Below the pieces are notes generated by a model. The model searched no databases. It was not told where the DNA came from and saw nothing but the letters and a program-made list of their open reading frames with translations. A program made the translations under genes and the position numbers. DNA of 64,000 nucleotides from Actinacidiphila glaucinigra (lineage in GTDB: Bacteria; Actinomycetota; Actinomycetes; Streptomycetales; Streptomycetaceae). The stretch is from contig NZ_FZOF01000003.1 in NCBI RefSeq assembly GCF_900188405.1, positions 372,001 through 436,000 on the forward strand, in the 5' to 3' direction. Positions 10,455-18,003 of this stretch are shown here, in pieces (the stretch's first letter is position 1; each line of letters begins with the position of its first letter).

Positions 10455-11280
10455 TCACCCCTCCCGGAGCATCAGGGCGTTGAGCTCGCCCCAGGGGATG
10501 CCGCCCGCGACGGAGGCGTAGGTGCCGGTGGCGAGCAGCTCGCGGGCGGCCCGGTCGACCAGGGCGTAGGCGGCCTCGGCGACCGCGCTGCCGAGGCTGA
10601 CGCGCGCGGCGCCGGCGGAGGCCAGGACGGACACCGGCGGCGCTCCGGGGCCTGCGAGGATGCCGACGGGGGCGTCGATGCCCTCGGCCAGGGCGGCGAC
10701 GACGGCCGGGTCGCCCACGCCGGGCACGAAGACGCCGTCAGCCCCCGCCGCGAGGTACCCGGCGGCGCGCTCCAGGGTCTCCCCCAGGTCGCCGGCGCCC
10801 CGCAGGTAGGTGTCGGTGCGGGCGTGGACGAACAGCGGCACCCCCTCCTCGTCGGCGGCGCGGCGGGCCGCGGCGATGCGGGCGGCCTGGTCGTCCACGG
10901 CGCGCAGGGGGGCCGGGCCGCCGTCGTGGGAGTCCTCGATGTTGATGCCGACCGCGCCCGTGGCCAGCACCCCCCGCACCGTCCGCGCGACGCCCTCGGG
11001 GTCGGCCGCGTAGCCGCCCTCGATGTCGGCGCTGACGGGCACGGAGACGGCCGCGGCGACCCGTGCGGTCAGCTCCAGCGCGAGGCCGCGATCGACGTGG
11101 TCGCCGTCCGCGGTGCCCAGGGTCCAGGAGACCCCGGAACTGGTGGTGGCGACGGCGGCCGCCCCGGCACGCTCGGCGACGCGGGCACTTGCGGCGTCCC
11201 AGGCGTTGGCCAGCAGCAGCGGGCGCCCGGGGACGTGGAGGGAGCGGAAGAGTTCGGCCTTGGCCTTGAGTTCGCTGTTC
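10455..11280 (-). CDS. Isocitrate lyase/PEP mutase family protein
   Basis: A TIM-barrel enzyme of about 275 residues in the isocitrate lyase/phosphoenolpyruvate mutase superfamily. Landmarks are FRSLHVPGRPLLLANAWDAA at the N-terminus, SADIEGGYA with the conserved metal-binding acid, and GINIEDS. The KKCGH motif of true isocitrate lyase is absent, so it is more likely a C-C lyase such as a methylisocitrate or oxaloacetate lyase homologue, or a phosphonate-type enzyme; the substrate is unknown. I place the start at GTG 11280 because the sequence before it (MSEIRRTRPPAGDG, GTG at 11333) is not typical of the family and neither start has a clear ribosome site. It is divergent from the Ada-AlkA gene and ends before a 27-bp hairpin. 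Confidence 0.8.
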
Positions 11281-11414
11281 ACGGACCGCAGTCCATCACC
11301 GGCCGGGGGGCGGGTCCGGCGGATTTCCGACACCTACGTCCCGCGCCGCCCGCCCGCACGTCCATGTCGGATTCTCGCTAGCCCCGGCCCGCGCCCGCCA
11401 CGGATGCTGGGGAT

Positions 11415-12905
11415 GTGCATGAGGACTTCGAGCGCTGTGTACGCGCCGTGCAGTCGAAGGACTCCCGTTTCGACGGGTGGTTCTTCACCGCGGTGCTGAC
11501 CACCCGCATCTACTGCCGGCCCGGCTGCCCCGCGGTGCCGCCGAAGCCGCAGAACATGAGCTTCTACCCGAGCGCGGCCGCCGCCCAGCAGGCCGGCTTC
11601 CGCGCCTGCAAGCGCTGCCGCCCCGACGCCGCCCCCGGTTCCCCGCGGTGGAACGAGCGGGCGGACCTGGTGGCCCGTGCCATGCGCCTGATCGCCGACG
11701 GGGTCGTCGACCGGGACGGCGTGCCGGGACTCGCCGCGCGTCTGGGCTACAGCACACGGCAGGTCGAGCGGCAGCTGAGGGCCGAGCTCGGGGCCGGGCC
11801 GCTCGCCCTCGCCCGGGCGCAGCGGGCGCAGACGGCCCGGCTGCTGATCGAGACCTCGGCGCTGCCGATGGCCGACGTCGCCTTCGCCGCCGGGTTCAGC
11901 AGCATCCGCGCCTTCAACGACACCGTGCGCGAGGTCTTCGCACTCACCCCGAGCGAGCTGCGGACGCGGGCGGCACGGGGCCGGCACCCCGTCCCCGCCG
12001 CCGACGTCTCGGGCTCCCTGACGCTGCGGCTGCCCTTCCGGGCCCCGCTGTGCCCCGGCAACCTCTTCGGGCACCTGGCCTCGACCGCCGTGCCGGGTGT
12101 GGAGGAGTGGCGGGAGGGGGCCTACCGCCGCACGCTGCGGCTGCCCCACGGCCACGGAACCGTGTCCCTGCGGCCCGAGCCCGACCACGTCGCCTGCCGG
12201 CTCTCCCTCACCGACTGGCGGGACCTGTCGCACGCGATCAGCCGCTGCCGGTGGCTGCTCGACCTGGACGCCGACCCGGTCGCCGTCGACGGGCTGCTCC
12301 GGCAGGACCCGCTGCTCGCCCCGTACGTGGACGCGAATCCCGGGCGCCGGGTGCCGCGTACGGTGGACGGGCCGGAGTTCGCGGTGCGCGTGGTGCTGGG
12401 GCAGCAGGTGTCGACCGCCGCGGCGCGCACGCTGGCCGGCCGGCTGGTGACGGCGCACGGGGAGCCCGTCGCCGACCCCGGGGGCGGGCTGACCCACCTG
12501 TTCCCCTCCCCGTGGGCGCTCACGGGCCTGGACCCGGAGTCCCTGGCGATGCCGCGCACCCGGCGGGCCACGCTGACTGCCCTGGTCGCCGCGCTGACCG
12601 AGGGGGGCCTCGACCTGGACGTCGGCAGCGACTGGGAGAAGGCGCGGCGGCAGCTCGAGGCGCTCCCGGGCTTCGGCCCGTGGTCGGTCGAGGTGGTGGC
12701 GATGCGGGCGCTCGGCGACCCGGACGCCTTCCCCGCCACCGATTTGGGCGTACGGCTGGCCGCGGAAAAACTCGGCCTCCCGACGACCCCCGCGGCCCTC
12801 GTCCGGCGGGCCGCGGCCTGGCGGCCGTGGCGCGCGTACGCCGTGCAGCACCTGTGGGCCACCGGCGACCACCCCGTCAACGTCCTGCCCGCCGACCGAG
12901 TCTGA
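11415..12905 (+). CDS. Ada-AlkA fusion: alkylation-response regulator/3-methyladenine DNA glycosylase II
   Basis: A 496-residue DNA repair protein. The N-terminal Ada zinc domain has four Cys in YCRPGC and CKRC, the first normally the methyl-phosphotriester acceptor. Then come an AraC-type helix-turn-helix (residues about 80-180, with VAFAAGFSSIRAFNDTVREV) and an AlkA-like glycosylase region (from about 200) with the HhH-GPD segment LEALPGFGPWSVEVVAMRAL and the catalytic Asp in FPATDLGV. It should sense methylated DNA, activate repair genes and excise alkylated purines. The Ada O6-methylguanine transferase domain is missing, but Ogt is encoded 9 bases downstream, so the pair supplies the full set. 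The start is GTG 11415, with only a weak GGGG ribosome site. Confidence 0.92.
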   Translation: MHEDFERCVRAVQSKDSRFDGWFFTAVLTTRIYCRPGCPAVPPKPQNMSFYPSAAAAQQAGFRACKRCRPDAAPGSPRWNERADLVARAMRLIADGVVDRDGVPGLAARLGYSTRQVERQLRAELGAGPLALARAQRAQTARLLIETSALPMADVAFAAGFSSIRAFNDTVREVFALTPSELRTRAARGRHPVPAADVSGSLTLRLPFRAPLCPGNLFGHLASTAVPGVEEWREGAYRRTLRLPHGHGTVSLRPEPDHVACRLSLTDWRDLSHAISRCRWLLDLDADPVAVDGLLRQDPLLAPYVDANPGRRVPRTVDGPEFAVRVVLGQQVSTAAARTLAGRLVTAHGEPVADPGGGLTHLFPSPWALTGLDPESLAMPRTRRATLTALVAALTEGGLDLDVGSDWEKARRQLEALPGFGPWSVEVVAMRALGDPDAFPATDLGVRLAAEKLGLPTTPAALVRRAAAWRPWRAYAVQHLWATGDHPVNVLPADRV

Positions 12906-12914
12906 GGAATGATC

Positions 12915-13415
12915 ATGTCCCTTCGCACACACGCCCTCGTCGACAGCCCGGTCGGGCCGCTGACCCTGGTCGCGACCGGCGGTGTCCTGTCAGGTCTCTA
13001 CATGACCGCGCAGCGCCACCGGCCACCGGAGGAGTCCTTCGGCGCGCGCCGCGCCCCGGACGAGTCACCGTTCGCGCTCGCCGCCGAACAGCTGGAGGCG
13101 TACTTCGCGGGCGGGTTGACCGCCTTCGACCTGCCGCTGGACCTGCGCGGCACCCCCTTCCAGCAGCGTGTCTGGGCGGGTCTGCGGGCCATCCCGTACG
13201 GCACGGTGATGACGTACGGTCAGCTGGCGGACAAGCTCGGCAGCCCCGGTGCGTCGCGCGCCGTCGGGCTCGCCAACGGACGGAACCCGGTCGGCATCAT
13301 CGTGCCCTGCCACCGGGTGGTCGGCGCCTCCGGCGGTCTCACCGGATACGGGGGCGGTCTGGAGCGCAAGCGGTACCTCCTTGACCTCGAACTCGGGTTG
13401 ACATCTCATATGTGA
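12915..13415 (+). CDS. ogt: Methylated-DNA-[protein]-cysteine S-methyltransferase
   Basis: A 166-residue suicide repair protein that takes methyl groups from O6-methylguanine onto its own Cys. The active site IIVPCHRVVG is intact, and the preceding helix GLANGRNPVG and the DNA-binding winged helix (TPFQQRVWAGLRAIPYGTV) are clear. Two in-frame ATGs lie at 12909 and 12915; the GAGGA at 12904 leaves no room for the first and 6 bases for the second, so I chose 12915. It forms an operon with the Ada-AlkA gene. Its last codons and stop lie inside the palindromic promoter region of the next gene. Confidence 0.95.
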   Translation: MSLRTHALVDSPVGPLTLVATGGVLSGLYMTAQRHRPPEESFGARRAPDESPFALAAEQLEAYFAGGLTAFDLPLDLRGTPFQQRVWAGLRAIPYGTVMTYGQLADKLGSPGASRAVGLANGRNPVGIIVPCHRVVGASGGLTGYGGGLERKRYLLDLELGLTSHM

Positions 13416-13423
13416 GATAGTCT
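13398..13423 (+). promoter_or_regulatory. Promoter/operator of the HTH-MurA gene, overlapping the ogt stop
   Basis: A -35-like TTGACA (13398-13403) is followed by the palindrome ATCTCA-TATG-TGAGAT (13403-13418) and TAGTCT (13418-13423), which fits TAnnnT. The ATG at 13430 is 6 bases further on, with no ribosome site, so the transcript is probably leaderless. The 14-base spacer is short for a standard promoter. The ogt stop codon (13413-13415) lies within the palindrome. Confidence 0.6.
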
Positions 13424-13429
13424 CTCCCC

Positions 13430-14959
13430 ATGGGAGACGACTACCTCGCACGCATCGGCAAGCTCATCCGTGACGCCCGACAGCACCGGGGCTGGACCCA
13501 GTCGCAACTTGCGGAGGCGCTCGGGACCAGCCAGAGCGCGGTGAACCGCATTGAACGCGGGAACCAGAACATCAGCCTTGAGATGATCGCCCGAATCGGT
13601 GAGGCGCTCGACAGCGAGATCGTCTCCCTCGGCTACGCGGGTCCCATGCACCTGCGCGTCGTCGGCGGGCGCCGCCTGTCCGGCTCCATCGACGTCAAGA
13701 CCAGCAAGAACGCCTGCGTGGCACTGCTGTGCGCCACGCTGCTGAACTCCGGGCGGACCACCCTGCGCCGCGTCGCGCGGATCGAGGAGGTCTACCGCAT
13801 CCTGGAGGTGCTGAACAGCATCGGCGTGCGCACCCGCTGGATCAACGACGGCAACGACCTGGAGATCGTCCCGCCCGCGCGGCTGGAGCTGGACGCCATG
13901 GACACCGACGCGGCCCGCCGCACGCGCAGCGTGATCATGTTCCTCGGCCCGCTGATGCACCGCACCGACCGCTTCCGCATCCCGTACGCGGGCGGCTGCG
14001 ACCTCGGCACCCGTACCGTCCAGCCGCACATGACCGCCCTGCGGCACTTCGGGCTGGACGTGACCGCCACCAGCGGGATGTACCACGCCCGGGTCGCCCC
14101 CTCCGTGGCCCCGCGGCGGCCCATCGTACTGACCGAGCGCGGCGACACCGTGACCGAGAACGCGCTCCTGGCCGCCGCCCGGCACGACGGGGTGACCGTC
14201 ATCCGCAACGCCAGCTCCAACTACATGGTCCAGGACCTGTGCTTCTTCCTGGAGGAGCTGGGTGTGCGGGTGGACGGCATCGGCACCACCACGCTGACCG
14301 TGCACGGCGTCGCGGAGATCGACCGGGACGTGGACTACGCGCCGTCGGAGGACCCGGTGGAGGCTATGAGCCTGCTGGCCGCGGCCGTGGTCACCGAGTC
14401 CGAGCTGACCATCCGCCGGGTGCCGGTGGAGTTCCTGGAGATCGAGCTGGCCGTCCTGGAGGAGATGGGGCTGGACCACGAGCGCTCGGCCGAGTACCCC
14501 GCCGACAACGGCCGCACCCGGCTGATCGACCTCACCGTCCGCCCCTCCAAGCTGCGCTCCCCCATCGACAAGATCCACCCCATGCCCTTCCCGGGCCTCA
14601 ACATCGACAACGTGCCCTTCTTCGCGGCCATCGCCGCCACGGCGCAGGGCTCGACCCTCATCCACGACTGGGTCTACGACAACCGCGCCATCTACCTCAC
14701 CGAGCTGACCCGGCTCGGCGCCAACGTCAAGCTGCTCGACCCGCACCGGGTGCTGGTCGAGGGCCCGACCCGCTGGCGCACCGCCGAGATGATGTGTCCG
14801 CCGGCCCTGCGGCCCGCCGTCGTGACGCTGCTGGCGATGCTCGCCGCCGAGGGCACCTCGGTGCTGCGGAACGTGTACGTCATCAACCGCGGCTACGAGG
14901 AGCTGGCCGAGCGGCTCAACTCCATCGGGGCGCAGATCGAGACGTTCCGCGACATCTGA
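13430..14959 (+). CDS. UDP-N-acetylglucosamine 1-carboxyvinyltransferase-like protein with N-terminal HTH
   Basis: A 509-residue fusion. Residues 1-65 form a Cro/C1-type helix-turn-helix (WTQSQLAEALGTSQSAVNRI); the rest is an EPSP synthase/MurA fold. MurA landmarks are SGSIDVKTSKNACVALL (catalytic Lys-Asn pair) and YAGGCDLGTRTV, holding the Cys that normally attacks PEP and is blocked by fosfomycin. The C-terminal part is more divergent, so it may make UDP-GlcNAc-enolpyruvate or have drifted to a related substrate. The ortholog in S. coelicolor also lies next to acnA. The ATG at 13430 seems to start a leaderless message. The HTH may bind the palindrome in its own promoter; this is inferred. 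Confidence 0.88.
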   Translation: MGDDYLARIGKLIRDARQHRGWTQSQLAEALGTSQSAVNRIERGNQNISLEMIARIGEALDSEIVSLGYAGPMHLRVVGGRRLSGSIDVKTSKNACVALLCATLLNSGRTTLRRVARIEEVYRILEVLNSIGVRTRWINDGNDLEIVPPARLELDAMDTDAARRTRSVIMFLGPLMHRTDRFRIPYAGGCDLGTRTVQPHMTALRHFGLDVTATSGMYHARVAPSVAPRRPIVLTERGDTVTENALLAAARHDGVTVIRNASSNYMVQDLCFFLEELGVRVDGIGTTTLTVHGVAEIDRDVDYAPSEDPVEAMSLLAAAVVTESELTIRRVPVEFLEIELAVLEEMGLDHERSAEYPADNGRTRLIDLTVRPSKLRSPIDKIHPMPFPGLNIDNVPFFAAIAATAQGSTLIHDWVYDNRAIYLTELTRLGANVKLLDPHRVLVEGPTRWRTAEMMCPPALRPAVVTLLAMLAAEGTSVLRNVYVINRGYEELAERLNSIGAQIETFRDI

Positions 14960-15082
14960 CCCGTCCCGCCCCTCCTGGCCGGCAAACCGGCTACTCCCCC
15001 GCAAGGTGGCCGTGATAGTCATGCTCCGGGCCGCGGATCATGGCCCATGGGGGAGAAACGGCCAGGCCAGGAGGGGGTCTTC

Positions 15083-16108
15083 ATGGTGGCGGTCCGACGT
15101 GGTCCCGTGGACGGGACGATCGGCGGCGGTACGAGGAGCGGATCGGGTCTCTCGCTGAAGCGGTGGGCGCCACGTCCCGTGGCGCGGATGAGCCCAGCGA
15201 TGGGGAACCCGCGGCTCGCGCGGCTGCTCGCGGCGGCCAAGGCGGCCGACTGGCCGGCGATGCGCGACGAGCTGTCGGCGGTCTCCGACGACGGGGAGCG
15301 CGGCTGGCTGATCGCCAACGCCACGGAGGTCGCGGGCTACGAGCAGTGGATGCCCAAGGCCGTCGCGGACGAACCCGAGTCGGGCCTTGCGCTGCTCGTG
15401 GCCGGCGCCCGCCAGGTGGTCTGGGCCTGGGAGGCACGGACCGGACTGCGGGCGAAGCACGTCTCGCGTGAGCAGTTCCAGATCTTCCACGAGCGCCTGG
15501 GGGTCGCCGAGGACCTGCTCTACCGGGCCGCCGAGCTCGAGCCCGGCTGGGCGTCCCCCTGGTACTTCCTGCAGATGTCCGCCCGAGGACTGCAGCTGGG
15601 CCAGGACATCTCCCGCCTGCGCTTCGAGGCCGCCACCCGGCGGTTCCCGGAGCACCTGGGCGCGCACCAGCAGCAACTGCAGCAGGTCTGCGCGAAATGG
15701 GGCGGCTCCCACGACGAGATGCACGCGTTCGCGCGCGCGTCCGCGCTGAACGCCCCCGAGGGGAGCGCGCTCGGCGTGCTGGTCGCGGTCGCGCACCTGG
15801 AGCACTGGCTCGACCTCGACCACGGCGCCACCGACAGCCCGTACATGCGGTCGGGCCGCGTCGTCGCGGAACTCCACGAGGCCGCCGACCGCTCGTACCG
15901 CCACGCCGCGTACGGGGAGCCGGTCAGCCGGCTGGGCACCCTCAACACCTTCGCCCTGGCCTTCGTCCTGGCCGGCGAGAAGAAGGCGGCCGCGGCCGCC
16001 TTCACCGCCACCGGCGGGCTGGTCACGGAGTTCCCGTGGCAGTACCTCGACGGCGACGTCCCGGTGTCGCCCTACCGCACCATGCGGTTCCGCGCCGGAC
16101 GTCCCTGA
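15083..16108 (+). CDS. Hypothetical helical-repeat protein upstream of an HSP90-like gene
   Basis: A 341-residue protein I do not recognise as a named family. After a basic, Gly-rich N-terminal 35 residues it is alpha-helical, rich in Ala, Leu, Trp and Gln, with TPR-like helix pairs (LLYRAAELEPGWASPWYFLQ, then FEAATRRFPEHLGAHQQQLQ). There is no signal peptide or membrane segment. The start at 15083 has AGGAGGGGG about 6 bases upstream; in-frame starts further out (15047) lack one. It is first of three same-strand genes, followed 50 bases later by an HSP90-like ATPase and then a large TPR protein, so a scaffolding or client-binding role in that set is plausible. A weak signal peptide-like reading of the N-terminus is not convincing. 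Confidence 0.8.
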   Translation: MVAVRRGPVDGTIGGGTRSGSGLSLKRWAPRPVARMSPAMGNPRLARLLAAAKAADWPAMRDELSAVSDDGERGWLIANATEVAGYEQWMPKAVADEPESGLALLVAGARQVVWAWEARTGLRAKHVSREQFQIFHERLGVAEDLLYRAAELEPGWASPWYFLQMSARGLQLGQDISRLRFEAATRRFPEHLGAHQQQLQQVCAKWGGSHDEMHAFARASALNAPEGSALGVLVAVAHLEHWLDLDHGATDSPYMRSGRVVAELHEAADRSYRHAAYGEPVSRLGTLNTFALAFVLAGEKKAAAAAFTATGGLVTEFPWQYLDGDVPVSPYRTMRFRAGRP

Positions 16109-16158
16109 CCGTCACGCGTCCCGTTCCCCGTCCGCGCACCGCCCGGAAGGCCCCTTCG

Positions 16159-18003
16159 GTGTCCCAGTCCCCGTCAGCGCACACGTTCCAGGTCGACCTG
16201 CGCGGCCTGGTCGACCTGCTCTCCCACCACCTCTACTCCAGCCCCCGCGTCTACCTGCGGGAACTGCTGCAGAACGCCGTCGACGCGATCACCGCCCGGC
16301 AGGCGGTCCAGCCGGGCGCACCGGCCAGGATCACCGTACGGACCGGTGACACGCTCAGCGTCACCGACACCGGAGTCGGGCTGAGCGAGGCCGACGTGCA
16401 CACCTTCCTCGCCACCATCGGGCGTAGTTCCAAGCGCGCCGCCGACGGGGAGATCGAGGCCGCCCGCGGCGACTTCATCGGCCAGTTCGGCATCGGCCTG
16501 CTGGCCTGCTTCGTGGTCGCCGACGAGATCACGGTCGTCAGCCGCCCGGCGGCCTCGCCCGGCGCCCCGGCCGTCGAATGGCGCGGACGCTCCGACGGCA
16601 GCTACACGATCCGCACCCTCCCCGCCGACGCGCTGCCCGAGCCGGGCACCCGCGTGACGCTGACCCCGCGCGCCGACGCCGGCGAGTGGACGGAGCCCGA
16701 GCGGGTGACCTCCCTGGCCCGGCACTACGGCAGTCTGCTGCGGCACGAGGTCACCGTCGTCGACCCGCGCGGCGAGAGCACCACGGTCAACGAGACCCCG
16801 CCGTGGGAACGCCGCCACGGCTCCCCGCTGGCCCGCGCCGAGGCGCTCGCCGAGCACTGCCGCGCGACGTTCGGCTTCACCCCGCTCGACACCATCGACC
16901 TCGACCTGCCCGTCGCCGGGCTGCGGGGCGTGGCCTATGTGCTGCCGACCGCCGTCAACCCGTCGGAGCGGGCCGGGCACCGGGTGCACCTCAAGGGCAT
17001 GCTGCTCTCGGACCGGGCCGCCGAACTCCTCCCGGAATGGGCCTTCTTCGTCCGCTGCGTCGTGGACGTCACCAGCCTGCGCCCGACCGCCTCGCGCGAG
17101 GCGCTGTACGAGGACGAGACGCTGGCCGCAGTCCGCGACGCCCTCGGCGCCCGCATCCGGGACTGGCTGACCGGGCTCGCCGCCAGCGACCCGGTGCTGC
17201 TGCGGCGCTTCATCGACAGCCACCACCTCGCCGTCAAGGCACTGGCCCGCTACGACGACGCGCTGCTGCGGATGCTGCTGCCGTGGCTGCCCTTCGAGAC
17301 GACGGACGGCAACGTCACGCTGGAGGAGTTCGCCCGCGCCCACCCCACGGTGCTGGTCACCCGCAGCGTCGACGAGTTCCGGCAGGTCGCCCCGATCGCC
17401 GCGGCCGCCGGCCTCGGCGTCGTCAACGGCGGCTACACCTACGACCGGGACCTGGTGCACCGGCTGCCCGAGATCCGTCCGGGCACCACGGTCACCGACC
17501 TGGACCCGGCCACCGTGACCGCGCACCTCGACCCCGCCGACTCGGCCGCCGAACTCGCCGCAGCCGCCTTCCTCGCGGTCGCCCGAGAGGTCGTCGGCCA
17601 GTACGACTGCGACGTCGTCCTGCGGGCCTTCCAGCCGGTCACGGCGCCCGCGCTGCTCCTGGACGACCGCGAGGCACGCCACGAACGCACCCGGGCCGGT
17701 CTCGCGCAGAGCAGCGACGGCCTGTGGGCGGACATCCTCGGCTCGCTGCGCACGGAGGCCCCGCGGGCCCAGCTCGTCCTCAACCACCTCAACCCGCTGG
17801 TGCGCAGGGCCGCCACCGTCACCGAGCGGGGGCTGGCCCTCACCACCGCCGAGGCCCTGTACGGGCAGGCACTGCTGCTCACCCGGCGGCCGCTGAAGTC
17901 CTCCGAGAGCGCGCTGCTCAACCGGGCCTTCATCGGCCTGCTCACCCACGCCATGCACGACCAGGACACCCCCGGGTCCGGGCCGGACGCCAAGGAGCAC
18001 TGA
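16159..18003 (+). CDS. HSP90-like (HtpG-related) ATPase
   Basis: A 614-residue GHKL ATPase related to HtpG. The ATP-binding Bergerat fold is intact: YLRELLQNAVDAITARQ (metal-binding Asn), TDTGVGLSEADV, and GQFGIGLLACFVVADEITVV for the lid. A middle domain follows with TASREALYEDETLAAVRDAL, where HSP90 has its SREDL segment. The C-terminal half is divergent, and dimerisation there is unclear. It differs from housekeeping HtpG in sequence and in company: a helical-repeat gene before it and a 972-residue TPR gene after it. The GTG at 16159 follows GGAAGG by 8 bases; the next gene's ATG overlaps its stop (TGATG), so translation is coupled. The client is unknown. Confidence 0.9.
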   Translation: MSQSPSAHTFQVDLRGLVDLLSHHLYSSPRVYLRELLQNAVDAITARQAVQPGAPARITVRTGDTLSVTDTGVGLSEADVHTFLATIGRSSKRAADGEIEAARGDFIGQFGIGLLACFVVADEITVVSRPAASPGAPAVEWRGRSDGSYTIRTLPADALPEPGTRVTLTPRADAGEWTEPERVTSLARHYGSLLRHEVTVVDPRGESTTVNETPPWERRHGSPLARAEALAEHCRATFGFTPLDTIDLDLPVAGLRGVAYVLPTAVNPSERAGHRVHLKGMLLSDRAAELLPEWAFFVRCVVDVTSLRPTASREALYEDETLAAVRDALGARIRDWLTGLAASDPVLLRRFIDSHHLAVKALARYDDALLRMLLPWLPFETTDGNVTLEEFARAHPTVLVTRSVDEFRQVAPIAAAAGLGVVNGGYTYDRDLVHRLPEIRPGTTVTDLDPATVTAHLDPADSAAELAAAAFLAVAREVVGQYDCDVVLRAFQPVTAPALLLDDREARHERTRAGLAQSSDGLWADILGSLRTEAPRAQLVLNHLNPLVRRAATVTERGLALTTAEALYGQALLLTRRPLKSSESALLNRAFIGLLTHAMHDQDTPGSGPDAKEH

